Shown: positions 37,064 to 45,491 of the stretch, in pieces
How positions within the stretch are numbered: the first letter of the stretch is position 1
Layout of the letters: every line of letters begins with the position of its first letter
Assembly: GCA_039180865.1 (NCBI GenBank)
Contig: JBCDCZ010000001.1
Location: 10,562-74,561 of the forward strand
Reading direction: 5' to 3'
Length of the DNA stretch: 64,000 bases
Origin: JBCDCU01 sp039180865
Lineage (GTDB): Bacteria > Pseudomonadota > Alphaproteobacteria > Rhizobiales > JACESI01
Translations under genes and position numbers: made by a program
The notes under the pieces: model-generated
Databases searched by the model: none
Told to the model about the DNA's origin: nothing
What the model saw: the letters and a program-made list of their open reading frames with translations, nothing else

Positions 37064-39046
37064 ATGAAAACTCGCATGTCCTTAGCGAGGGCGAGCGCTT
37101 GGCACATCTTGATGCTCGCCCTCATCCTCAGTCCTTACTGTTCACCCGTAGGGGCTGAGGACAGTTTACCCGGCTACGAAATTGCGCTCAAAGGCAAGAA
37201 AACAAGCTTCAATACCCATACTGGAAAACTAACAATCCGCGGCATCAGCCGCAAAGGACTGGTATCCGCCCAACGTCGGAGCAATCTCCTTCTCAGCCGC
37301 TATTTCGAAGACGGTGGCTTTCGCGAGACCGTTGAGCTTAATGGAGAGATACTCGTTGACGGTCGAGATACGAGCGACATAGCCCGGGTATCCGGGTTTC
37401 GCACCGATCGCGACGGTTCCTTCGTCTACGTCCGAATAACAAAAGGGCCGGACGGCCAGGTGACGCTTGTGCAGGATGGCGATCCGGTACTGACCTGGCG
37501 ACGAAACAGTCGGATCAGCATCCTGTCTTATGACCGCAAGAGCCTCGTTACGGCCGAATATGATCAGGCCCGCCAGCGTACCGTTTTTTTGCGCTATATG
37601 CGCCTTGAGAACGGTCGAATATCATCTGAGCCCCAGCCAATTGGCGCTTTAGAAGACTGCGCTTTGTTGGGTGCGCGGATCACGAAAACGTCTATCATCG
37701 CTCAAACCTATTGCGACCCATCAAAGGGAAGTGACCTCGTCGAGATTAGCCTTGAGACGGGGGAGCAGAGCGGGATCGCTGCGGGTTCCGCCGATGAGAT
37801 GATATCTCCGATCAGGCCACGCGAAAAAGGCGCAATCTCCGTTCTTACGATTGATGGCAATCCCAATGGCAAGCAAGCCTTTCATGCAATAGCAGGACTT
37901 TTCCTTTCCTCGCTTGGAGAACCGATGTCACTTGCCTCTGACGAGGCCGGGCGCCAGAGCTGGGCGCAAAGCTACCGGACAAGAACACTCGGACTGCTCT
38001 TTGAGAAGACCGGGCACCCAGTGTTCGCATCACTCGCGACTCGCGCGATGACCAACACGCTCATGCAGGATAACCGAAGGCTGGGCCTGACAGGCCCATT
38101 CAATCCGTCTTGCGCATGGGCGTCCCGGATTTACTCACAAGACGGCAAGTCACCGGTTTCATTCCTCGTCAATCAGGCGATGATTGCCTCAGCCCTGACA
38201 CGTACCTGCGAACGCCTTGGTACGTCCTGTCCATCGAAGCTTAAAGCGGCCATTGAACGAAAAAACCGTTGTCTGATCGCGGCCTATGAACCGCATTTCG
38301 ATCACAAGCACGGACTCTACCGGATACAATATGGCGCACCCTTTCGGTTCGATGGGATATGGGCGCCCTGGAACTGGCAAATGAGCCTGCTACCGGTCCT
38401 TGTGAACGTTGCCCGTTCTCAGGAAAACGACACTCTAAAAAACCGTGCTGCAAGTATCGCAAACCGGTTCGTTGAGAGCTGGAGCGAGCAAGAAAACGGT
38501 GTCACTTGGCGTTATTGGCCTCGCCCCTATTACGACGGATGGCAGAGCGAAGACCGAATATCGCAGAACAGACCGGAGCAACGAACACACATTCCGAAAC
38601 GGTTCGAAGACACCAACCATGCCGGGATTAGTCTGCTTGGGCTGGCGGATTCGGGGTATCGAAACGCACTACCTGAATCGATGGCAGACGGGCTCACCAG
38701 ACGGATCGATACGCTGATTGAAGCCGTTCCGGGAAGCCCACGTGATCTCGACGGGCAAGGACCGAGGAGCCCGCAATGGATTCCGGGTGGGGGCTTCGCG
38801 GCATTTGCTACGGACGAATTGGATAAACTCTATGCAGCGAAGTTACCTGCAAGCGTTTCATCGGATCAGCATCTTGCCTATGCCATGCTTTTCGATCCGA
38901 AAGAACCGTTCGATCTTAGGATAGAACTGCGCCAGTGCGATGAGACTGGATGCTCGACACGAGTCGATAAGCGCTACAATTCCGTTTCAGATTTTCTGTC
39001 CGACAACCCGCTCTTTACAATCCGTCGCCTTAAAACCGGACGATAA
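37064..39046 (+). CDS. Periplasmic protein with probable alpha/alpha-toroid domain, unassigned polymer-modifying enzyme
   Basis: A 660-residue protein with a signal peptide (about 12-31). Residues 40-260 look beta-rich; residues 270-600 are helical and contain WAPWNWQMSLLPVLVN, WRYWPRPYYDGW and RFEDTNHAGISLLGLADSG. The latter Asp-Thr-Asn-His pattern and aromatic runs are typical of alpha/alpha-toroid polysaccharide lyases and C5-epimerases, but I cannot assign a family. It is the last gene of the operon and the window has no AlgL, AlgG or AlgX, so it may supply lyase or epimerase activity. That is inference. Confidence 0.8.
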   Translation: MKTRMSLARASAWHILMLALILSPYCSPVGAEDSLPGYEIALKGKKTSFNTHTGKLTIRGISRKGLVSAQRRSNLLLSRYFEDGGFRETVELNGEILVDGRDTSDIARVSGFRTDRDGSFVYVRITKGPDGQVTLVQDGDPVLTWRRNSRISILSYDRKSLVTAEYDQARQRTVFLRYMRLENGRISSEPQPIGALEDCALLGARITKTSIIAQTYCDPSKGSDLVEISLETGEQSGIAAGSADEMISPIRPREKGAISVLTIDGNPNGKQAFHAIAGLFLSSLGEPMSLASDEAGRQSWAQSYRTRTLGLLFEKTGHPVFASLATRAMTNTLMQDNRRLGLTGPFNPSCAWASRIYSQDGKSPVSFLVNQAMIASALTRTCERLGTSCPSKLKAAIERKNRCLIAAYEPHFDHKHGLYRIQYGAPFRFDGIWAPWNWQMSLLPVLVNVARSQENDTLKNRAASIANRFVESWSEQENGVTWRYWPRPYYDGWQSEDRISQNRPEQRTHIPKRFEDTNHAGISLLGLADSGYRNALPESMADGLTRRIDTLIEAVPGSPRDLDGQGPRSPQWIPGGGFAAFATDELDKLYAAKLPASVSSDQHLAYAMLFDPKEPFDLRIELRQCDETGCSTRVDKRYNSVSDFLSDNPLFTIRRLKTGR

Positions 39047-39050
39047 GAAA

Positions 39051-39076
39051 GGGCCGGTCTCTTTCAAAACCGGCCC
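39051..39076. terminator. Bidirectional terminator between the export operon and the RTX gene
   Basis: GGGCCGGT (39051-39058) pairs with ACCGGCCC (39069-39076) around a 10-base loop, lying between two convergent stops. A T-rich run follows on the minus strand, so it is stronger for the RTX transcript. Confidence 0.75.
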
Positions 39077-39104
39077 GCTTAAGTTCGTGTTTGTCGCCAG
39101 AGGA

Positions 39105-41114
39105 TCAGGCAAACAGCAGCCAGTCTGCGCTCGTTAGATCCGCGACACTCACACCTTCAAAAAGAACGCTATCGTCGTGCATCGGATCTAGCGATGCGAA
39201 GTCAAGAAGCGCTCCGTCTTGAGTGTCACTTAAGGCCGCCTCATAATCTCCGAGGCTGTAACCATCCGACAGCGAGACAAGATCGGTTCCGACTTCAAAG
39301 TCGATGATGACATCATCGCCATCACCGAATTCAAAGACGAAGGTGTCTTCAACCCCATCATTGCGACCGAGTTCCGCTCCATAAAGAACGTCATCTCCTT
39401 CACCGCCATCGATCAGGTCAGAGCCCTTGCCGCCGCGGAGCATGTCGGCACCTTCCCCACCGGAGAGTGTATCGGCACCGCTTCCACCATTGAGATAATC
39501 GTCACCGAATTCCCCGTTGAGAAGATCGTCACCGGTATAGCCGATGAGCGTATCATCGCCGGCACCACCATCGATTTCATTCGCTAGGCGGCTCCCGATG
39601 ATTTTGTCGTCGTACCCTGTGCCGATCATGTTCTCGATACTGATGAGCTCATCGGTCCCGTCACCTCTAACGGCACCGGTAAGGAGGTTCGCGGAAATCT
39701 TCTTCGTCCAGTTCGAGTAGTCGACGGTGTCAATGCCGGAGCCGCCATTGATCACATCATTACCGGTGCCACCGTCAATCAGATCGTCACCGCTGTTGCC
39801 ATCGATCTGGTCGTTACCGGAACCGCCTCTGAGGACATCATCTCCACTGCCACCACTAAGAGTGTCATGACCACTCTCACCTTCGAGGATGTCATTGCCG
39901 CTGTTGCCTTCGAGGGAATCGTTGCCCTGGCCTCCCCTGACGATATCGTTATCGGAGCCGCCCTTCAGAGTGTCATTTCCGTGACCACCTTCGATCGTGT
40001 CGTCGCCGGAGCTCCCCTCCAGTAGGTCATGACCATTTCCGCCAAAAAGCTGATCGTCTCCCGAATTGCCGAAGAGCTCATCATCACCACGCCCACCATC
40101 AAGGAGATCATTTCCAAGCCCACCGAAGAGTTCGTCATGGCCGTTCTCGCCATAAAGGACATCATTGCCGCGATGGCCGTAGAGCTCATCCGATCCGGTT
40201 CCGCCATAAAGGATATCGTCGTCCTTATAGTCGATCACGATCGGTGGGCCATCGCCCTGCTGGTTACCGGGATTGTCGAGGCCCAACGAAGTCCGGTAAT
40301 GGGCATTGAGAAGGGTGGCATTCTCAGTCCCGATATCGACGGTAAAAACGCTGTCGTCGAAGTCGCGATCCCCACCATTATAGAGATCCTCAAATCCGAG
40401 CGTGATCGTCCCTTTCTGGGTTTTCAGGATTCCGGTCGTATGAAGGATTCCATCCGGATTGAGATCAACCGTGTCGCCGTGCGCCGCCGTATGATAGGCG
40501 TGGTGCCTGACGGGCGTCGTCGTGCCATCATTACCCTCAAAGACAAGTTGCGGGTTGATGCTCGAGAGCGTTGCCGTATCGCCGTTCGTGTCGATAAACG
40601 CGAAGCTACCGTCGTTGAAATTGGCAAAGTTGTTGTAGCTGTAGCCATTCGAAACGATGAAAAAGCCGAGTTGATCACCGGCCGACACATCGAGATATTC
40701 TCGTGTCTCGCCACCGATAAGATTGCCGCCGCTTCCTTGCAGCGAGGCATTCGGCCAGATGATAGAAACATCCTTGATTTCACCCGTCTCGGCATCGACT
40801 TTGTAATAGCCGAAGCTGTTCCGGTATCCGGCTGTTTCCCCTTCAAAGATCACACTGACCGGATAATCGTCTGTGACTGTGATGGACTGGACCTGTACGA
40901 CATTGGGACCACCGGACCCGTAAAGCACATCGTTGCCGTTGTTGCCGTAGAGCGTGTCGCTCCCGCGACCGCCCCAGACTTCATCATTTCCGTTCTGACC
41001 AGACATAACATCATCGCCAAGGCGACCTGACATAACGTCTGAATGGACGGTCCCGGTAATCGTGTCGTCTTGATTTGTTCCGATAATCGGGTGTGTTGCC
41101 GGTAGGCTCCCCAT
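39105..41114 (-). CDS. RTX calcium-binding secreted protein with DUF4114 domain
   Basis: A 669-residue protein. It starts with RTX-like nonapeptides (DDVMSGQNGNDEVWGGRGSD), then a domain at about 75-280 ending in the DUF4114 signature GFEDLYNGGDRDFDDSVF, then at least 20 further GGxGxD repeats, and a C-terminal type I secretion-like end (ADLTSADWLLFA). It has no N-terminal signal and no beta-helix epimerase module, so it is not an AlgE-type epimerase. It probably binds calcium outside the cell and may organise the polymer. ATG 41114 has AGGAG at good spacing; ATG 41132 has none. No type I secretion genes are nearby. Confidence 0.88.
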   Translation of the reverse strand: MGSLPATHPIIGTNQDDTITGTVHSDVMSGRLGDDVMSGQNGNDEVWGGRGSDTLYGNNGNDVLYGSGGPNVVQVQSITVTDDYPVSVIFEGETAGYRNSFGYYKVDAETGEIKDVSIIWPNASLQGSGGNLIGGETREYLDVSAGDQLGFFIVSNGYSYNNFANFNDGSFAFIDTNGDTATLSSINPQLVFEGNDGTTTPVRHHAYHTAAHGDTVDLNPDGILHTTGILKTQKGTITLGFEDLYNGGDRDFDDSVFTVDIGTENATLLNAHYRTSLGLDNPGNQQGDGPPIVIDYKDDDILYGGTGSDELYGHRGNDVLYGENGHDELFGGLGNDLLDGGRGDDELFGNSGDDQLFGGNGHDLLEGSSGDDTIEGGHGNDTLKGGSDNDIVRGGQGNDSLEGNSGNDILEGESGHDTLSGGSGDDVLRGGSGNDQIDGNSGDDLIDGGTGNDVINGGSGIDTVDYSNWTKKISANLLTGAVRGDGTDELISIENMIGTGYDDKIIGSRLANEIDGGAGDDTLIGYTGDDLLNGEFGDDYLNGGSGADTLSGGEGADMLRGGKGSDLIDGGEGDDVLYGAELGRNDGVEDTFVFEFGDGDDVIIDFEVGTDLVSLSDGYSLGDYEAALSDTQDGALLDFASLDPMHDDSVLFEGVSVADLTSADWLLFA

Positions 41115-41181
41115 ATCAATTCTCCTGCTCATTGAAACTGACTGCGCCGCAATCGCGGCCGCATGGTGTCAGCTCTCAATG

Positions 41182-41197
41182 GGCAAGAGAAATGCCA
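41182..41197 (-). promoter_or_regulatory. Sigma-54 promoter of the RTX gene
   Basis: Minus-strand TGGCATTTCTCTTGCC matches the -24/-12 consensus except positions 7 and 16. It is 68 bp before the chosen RTX start. Confidence 0.7.
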
Positions 41198-41281
41198 GAA
41201 AGGCTCAAGATTAGGCCACAATTAAGATATTGATTTATAATGATTAAATTTAAAACGCTTAATTGGAGCGACGTGTATCTT

Positions 41282-41294
41282 TTGCACTTTGCGA
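41282..41294. promoter_or_regulatory. Activator site upstream of the RTX gene
   Basis: TTGCACTTTGCGA matches the inverse of the island palindrome at 11 of 13 positions and is 85 bp upstream of the -24 element. The rest of 41133-41567 is A+T-rich and non-coding. Confidence 0.5.
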
Positions 41295-41567
41295 AACCGG
41301 CTCGCTATATGCGAATTGAGAGGCGAACGGATGATCACCAGATCCATGATGTGGAGGCCTTACGAGCCCGCCAGTTGAGAAGTCCTGGCTTTTTATCCTT
41401 GAAGGAACTGCAAAAATAACTGAGGCGCTGAAACCGCTCCTCACATATGGGTTGCTCAGCCCTACAAAAAAGACGGGTAAGTGATCAACGAAAAGGCTTA
41501 GGGCGCTTGCATAGTGCCTACAAAACAATTTGAATTCGTCTCGTGTCAACGAGCTATTTGAGATTTT

Positions 41568-41644
41568 TGGTGACCCCGACAGGATTCGAACCTGTGACCT
41601 ACGGATTAGGAATCCGTCGCTCTATCCTGCTGAGCTACGGGGCC
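41568..41644 (-). tRNA. tRNA-Arg (anticodon CCT)
   Basis: A 77-nt cloverleaf on the minus strand: acceptor stem GGCCCCG with CGGGGTC, D arm TAGCTCAGCAGGATAGAGC, anticodon stem-loop ACGGA-TTCCTAA-TCCGT (anticodon CCT), T arm ACAGGTTCGAATCCTGT, discriminator A and encoded CCA. It reads AGG arginine codons. It is the intact end of the direct repeat that bounds the alginate island. Confidence 0.96.
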
Positions 41645-41892
41645 ATTGCCTGATTGGTTTAGCCAATCTTGCGGCGCTAGGCCACCCGCTTTTCACAACG
41701 GTGCCCAACGCCACCCGGCCGGGCTGGCCGTCATGAGCCCGCCCGATGATCTTGGCATTCTCACTTTCAGGCATCGACGTCAATCGCTTCCATTTCAAGG
41801 AAAGCCTAGCAGATGGAATCATGTCACGGAACTGGCGGGAAAATGACCGAACGGTTGAACGGACTGTGCCTGCGATCTTGAACACTTCACGT
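41645..41892. other. Intergenic region between tRNA-Arg and the aas terminator
   Basis: No coding region or RNA can be supported here. It must hold the promoter of the minus-strand tRNA, but I see no convincing -35/-10 pair. Confidence 0.5.
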
Positions 41893-41925
41893 GAAAAGAC
41901 CGGCCTTGATTAGGCTGGTCTTTTC
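41893..41925 (-). terminator. Terminator of the pspA-yiaAB-aas operon
   Basis: GAAAAGACCGGCC (41893-41905) pairs with GGCTGGTCTTTTC (41913-41925) over 13 bp with one G-T mismatch and a 7-base loop, ending in TTTTC on the minus strand, 22 bp beyond the aas stop. Confidence 0.8.
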
Positions 41926-41946
41926 ATTTCCATAGATCGTTGAGGC

Positions 41947-44900
41947 TTAAGCAGCAGCCTCTCCCGCCGACGGCTGGGCTTTCACTGAAGATGTGCCCAT
42001 CAAATCAGCCGCAAGCCGGTTGGCACCGCCAATGTCGAGTTTACCGGTTCCAAGAAGCGGGATCGCATCGACGCTGAACACGGTCTTTGCCACCATGATC
42101 TCGCCGATACCTTTCGACTTTGCGAAAGTGAGCAATGCCTTTGCGTTAATCGCATCATCGTTGCCCTCACAAAGAAGCACGATCTGTTCGCCCTTCTTTT
42201 CGTGCGGCAGGGCCACTGCGCAGCACGGTGTTTCCGGCCAGAGCTCGTTTGCAAGGCTTTCAACGGCGGTCAGCGAGACCATCTCACCACCGATCTTTGC
42301 AAAACGCTTGACGCGCCCTTTGATCGAGATGAAGCCCTTGTCATCGATGCTCACGATGTCTCCCGTGTCGTGCCATCCATCGACGGGCGGTTGAATGACG
42401 CCAGGATTGTCAACTTTGAGATATCCCATCATCACATTCGGCCCGGTGACATGAAGACGACCACCGTCCTCAACACCTGTCACGGGCTCAAGACGCGCTT
42501 CCATACCAGGCAGAAGGCGACCCACCGTGCCCGGCACATTGGCAAGCGGTGTGTTGATGGAAAGGACGGGAGCGGTTTCCGTCGTACCATAACCTTCCAG
42601 GACACGCAGACCGAATTTCTCCGACCAGACCTGGCGGGTCTCGGGGCGCACGCGCTCAGCACCGGCAAACACATAGCGCAGCGAATAGAAATCGTAAGCA
42701 TGAGCCATGCGCGCATATCCGCTCAAGAATGTGTCCGTGCCGAACATCACGGTCGCGTTCGTATCGTAAGCAATCTCAGGCACGATACGGTAGTGAAGCG
42801 GCGACGGATAAAGGAAGGTCGGTACACCACTCAGCAGGGGCAGAAGTGTCCCGGCCGTCAAGCCGAAAGAATGGAACATCGGCAATGCGTTCAACACCTT
42901 ATCTTTCGGTGAGAAGTCAATCACCGACGAGACCTGATTGCGGTTTGCCTGAATGTTCGCATGGCTCAAAACGACGCCTTTCGGAAGCCCTTCGGAGCCG
43001 GATGTGAAGAGTATAACCGCTTTGTCTTCCGGCTTGGCTGAACCACCAGCCTGCATCCGGAAGGCAAGCTTCGGAAACTTCGCTTTGACGAAGCCGCGAA
43101 CTTTGTCGAAGGTCGAGATCTCTTCGCGGATGTCCTCAAGATAGACGACCTCTGCCATTTCACCGACAGCTTCGATCAGGGCATCGAGCTTTCCAAGGTC
43201 CACGAAACGCCGGGATGTGAAGACCGTCTTGATCTCCGCGGCCGTGATCGCGGCCTGAATGCCAGCGCGTCCTGCGGTAAAGTTCAGCATGGCGGGCGTG
43301 AACCCGTAAGCGTGGCATGCAAAGAAGCTCACGACGCAGCCGTTCGAATTCGGTAGAAGAAGTCCGACCGTATCGCCAGCCTTTGCATGTTTCGTCATCT
43401 TGGCGCCAAGGATGAACGATCCCGCGATAATCCGGTCATAGGAAATCGGGGTACGTTCCATATCCTCGAGGACGGCAGGCGTACCAAACGTGGTTTTCGC
43501 ATCGATCAGGCTTTCAAAAAGCGTGGTCCGGGGCCGCTTCGTATCGAAGACCATTTGAGCCATCACTTCATGAAGCGCTGAGGCAGCAGCGGCCCGTTTC
43601 CTGCGCCCGACGAGACCGTCCGGAATGCTGATTTCCTGCTTTTCAAGCACTGTCAGCGTGATCTCGGGAAACCACTTCGTCGGAAGCTTATCGTTCAGAT
43701 AAGACACCTTCGAGAATTGCGCGCCTTCTATATGGATCGGGATCAACGGTGCACCGGCTTTCTCGGCAATCATCGCCGGGCCATCATAGACCTTCATCAG
43801 TGCGCCCGTGCGTGTCAGACGTCCTTCAGGGAAAATGATCAGGCGGCGTTTTTCGTCACGCACCAGTTTCACCATTTTGCGCACGGAAAGCGGGCTCGTC
43901 GGATCGACTGTGACGAGATCAAAGAACAGGAAGGCCGGGCGCACCCACCATGCTTTCGCAATCTGGGTGTTGATCGCAAAGGCCGGACGTCCGGGCAGAA
44001 GGCATCCGAGCAGGACCGCATCAAGGTAGGATACGTGGTTGGCGATAACGACGGCAGGCGCGTTCGGGTCACCATATCCTTCAAGGTTCTTGACGCGTGC
44101 CTTGAAGAGCGTGCGCAGGAGCGACGCACCGACGGATTTGATGACTTCTGAAGCAAGTTTCACGAATAGGTATCCGGCGAGGACAACCGAAAGAGCAGCA
44201 AAGCCGAACAACAAAGCCGGAAACTCGAACCCGATCGCAAGCAACGCGGTTGCGGCGAGACTAACGGCAACCATAAGGAGCGAATTTAGAATGTTGCTTC
44301 CCGCGATCGCGGTTGAGCGGTTTTCGTCTTCGGTCACCGTCTGGAAGATCGCATAAAGCGGTACGGTAAAAACTGCCCCAAAGAAGGCAACGGCAACCAT
44401 ATCAAAGAGAATACGAACCCGATCCCAGGATGCGAGGAGATCGGTCACACCAACAGCGGAAGCGGGGGGCGTATAGGCTTGCAGTGCGAAACCGAAATCT
44501 GCGAGGAACACTGCCATACCAAGGACACCAAATGGGACGTGCCGAGGTGAGATATCACCTTTCAGGAGCTTTGAGATCGCAAAGGTTCCCAGGCCAATCC
44601 CGATGACAAACGCCGCGACGAGGAGGTTTGCTGCGTTGGCAGTGAGATTGAGCATATCCTTCGCGACGCCCGGAAGCGTGCTGATCACCACAAGACCAAT
44701 CGCCCAGAACCATGCAATCGCAAGCGTCGTTTGCAGAAGGGTCCGATTGCTGAGAACCGCTTTGACGGCTGTGATCGAACTCGTCACCGGGTTCTTGGAA
44801 AGCGTCGCACCGTCCTTCAGGAATGAAGGGATAGACGGCAGTCGCAGGCTCGAAACATAGCTGAGAGCTGAACCGGCGATCAAAAGACCTGCCAACACAC

Positions 44901-45423
44901 CAGTGTGACCGTTGCCGGCGAGATACCCACCGACGAGAAGGCCAAGCAGGATCGCAATGAAAGTCGAGCTTTCGAAGAGTGCGTTGGCTGAAACCAAATG
45001 TTTGCGCGCCAACATTTGCGGCAAAATAGAGTATTTCGCCGGGCCGAAGACCGTCGATTGCACCGCGTAAAGGAAAAGGGTCAACAGGAGCAGAGGGCCT
45101 GATTGCGTAAAGAGCGCACCGGTTGCAAGGACCGCCAGGCCGATTTCGACAAGACGTGTCCGCTGGACGATCGTTGCTTTGTCGTATTGATCGTTGAGCG
45201 CACCTGAGACACCGGAAAACAGGAGAAAGGGTGCGATATAGATGATCGCCCCAAGCATCAGGGCGATGTCGGTGGAGAGCCCAAAGAGAGACAGTCCGCC
45301 GAAAGCCACCAGGAAGGAGAATGCGCTCTTCAAGGTGTTGTCGGTAAACGCACCCAGGAATTGTGTGATGAAGAGCGGGAAGAACGTTTTGTCTTGGAAG
45401 AGTTCGTTACGCGGCAAAAACAT
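41947..45423 (-). CDS. aas: Trifunctional MFS transporter / 2-acyl-GPE acyltransferase / acyl-ACP synthetase (Aas type)
   Basis: A 1158-residue fusion: MFS transporter (about 1-400, LplT-like), PlsC acyltransferase (about 425-620, NHVSYLD with HxxxxD, and FPEGRLTRTG), and an AMP-binding acyl synthetase (LFTSGSEGLPKGVVLSHANI, then EGYGTTETAPV). It takes up and re-acylates lysophospholipids, repairing the inner membrane. In E. coli the transporter LplT is separate; here it is fused. ATG 45423 has AAGGA upstream; the longer frame to 45495 has none. Preceded by pspA and yiaAB, it belongs to an envelope-maintenance operon. Confidence 0.93.
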   Translation of the reverse strand: MFLPRNELFQDKTFFPLFITQFLGAFTDNTLKSAFSFLVAFGGLSLFGLSTDIALMLGAIIYIAPFLLFSGVSGALNDQYDKATIVQRTRLVEIGLAVLATGALFTQSGPLLLLTLFLYAVQSTVFGPAKYSILPQMLARKHLVSANALFESSTFIAILLGLLVGGYLAGNGHTGVLAGLLIAGSALSYVSSLRLPSIPSFLKDGATLSKNPVTSSITAVKAVLSNRTLLQTTLAIAWFWAIGLVVISTLPGVAKDMLNLTANAANLLVAAFVIGIGLGTFAISKLLKGDISPRHVPFGVLGMAVFLADFGFALQAYTPPASAVGVTDLLASWDRVRILFDMVAVAFFGAVFTVPLYAIFQTVTEDENRSTAIAGSNILNSLLMVAVSLAATALLAIGFEFPALLFGFAALSVVLAGYLFVKLASEVIKSVGASLLRTLFKARVKNLEGYGDPNAPAVVIANHVSYLDAVLLGCLLPGRPAFAINTQIAKAWWVRPAFLFFDLVTVDPTSPLSVRKMVKLVRDEKRRLIIFPEGRLTRTGALMKVYDGPAMIAEKAGAPLIPIHIEGAQFSKVSYLNDKLPTKWFPEITLTVLEKQEISIPDGLVGRRKRAAAASALHEVMAQMVFDTKRPRTTLFESLIDAKTTFGTPAVLEDMERTPISYDRIIAGSFILGAKMTKHAKAGDTVGLLLPNSNGCVVSFFACHAYGFTPAMLNFTAGRAGIQAAITAAEIKTVFTSRRFVDLGKLDALIEAVGEMAEVVYLEDIREEISTFDKVRGFVKAKFPKLAFRMQAGGSAKPEDKAVILFTSGSEGLPKGVVLSHANIQANRNQVSSVIDFSPKDKVLNALPMFHSFGLTAGTLLPLLSGVPTFLYPSPLHYRIVPEIAYDTNATVMFGTDTFLSGYARMAHAYDFYSLRYVFAGAERVRPETRQVWSEKFGLRVLEGYGTTETAPVLSINTPLANVPGTVGRLLPGMEARLEPVTGVEDGGRLHVTGPNVMMGYLKVDNPGVIQPPVDGWHDTGDIVSIDDKGFISIKGRVKRFAKIGGEMVSLTAVESLANELWPETPCCAVALPHEKKGEQIVLLCEGNDDAINAKALLTFAKSKGIGEIMVAKTVFSVDAIPLLGTGKLDIGGANRLAADLMGTSSVKAQPSAGEAAA

Positions 45424-45446
45424 AATCTTTTCCTTTCGAAAGAAAG

Positions 45447-45484
45447 GAGGTCGACACTCTTCAATAAAAGAGAATATCGACCTC
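45447..45484 (-). other. Long hairpin between yiaAB and aas
   Basis: GAGGTCGA (45447-45454) pairs with TCGACCTC (45477-45484), with an inner CTCTT/AAGAG stem. It lies between the yiaAB stop and the aas start and may reduce or separate aas expression from the upstream genes. Confidence 0.5.
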
Positions 45485-45491
45485 TTAACTA

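Larger units (their letters stand above)
21159..41615. mobile_element. Putative genomic island carrying an alginate-type polymer locus, integrated at tRNA-Arg(CCT)
   Basis: A 60-nt direct repeat (3 mismatches by eye) bounds this block: 21159-21218 and 41556-41615. The right copy is the 3' part of an intact tRNA-Arg(CCT) gene plus 12 bp beyond its CCA; the left copy is only the 3' fragment. Orientation is as expected for insertion into a tRNA 3' end, with the element lying downstream of the intact gene. All cargo between the repeats belongs to one polymer system and its regulators. No integrase, excisionase or relaxase is visible, so the element is either decayed or was mobilised in trans. Confidence 0.65.

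Noticed and set aside
39400..41000. Short periodic DNA repeats resembling a CRISPR or minisatellite array
   Set aside because: The period follows the nine-residue RTX coding repeats, units are imperfect and there are no unique spacers.
40029..41030. Long open frame opposite the RTX gene
   Set aside because: It mirrors the repeat codons of the RTX gene and has no ribosome site or domain.
39105..41114. RTX protein as an AlgE-type mannuronan C5-epimerase
   Set aside because: No parallel beta-helix catalytic module is present; the non-repeat part is a DUF4114 domain.
41259..41549. 96-codon frame between the RTX gene and the tRNA, checked as an integrase remnant
   Set aside because: No integrase motifs are present and it overlaps the activator palindrome upstream of the RTX gene.
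21159..41615. Integrase, transposase or conjugation gene inside the island
   Set aside because: I looked at all frames between the repeats and found none, so mobility itself cannot be claimed.
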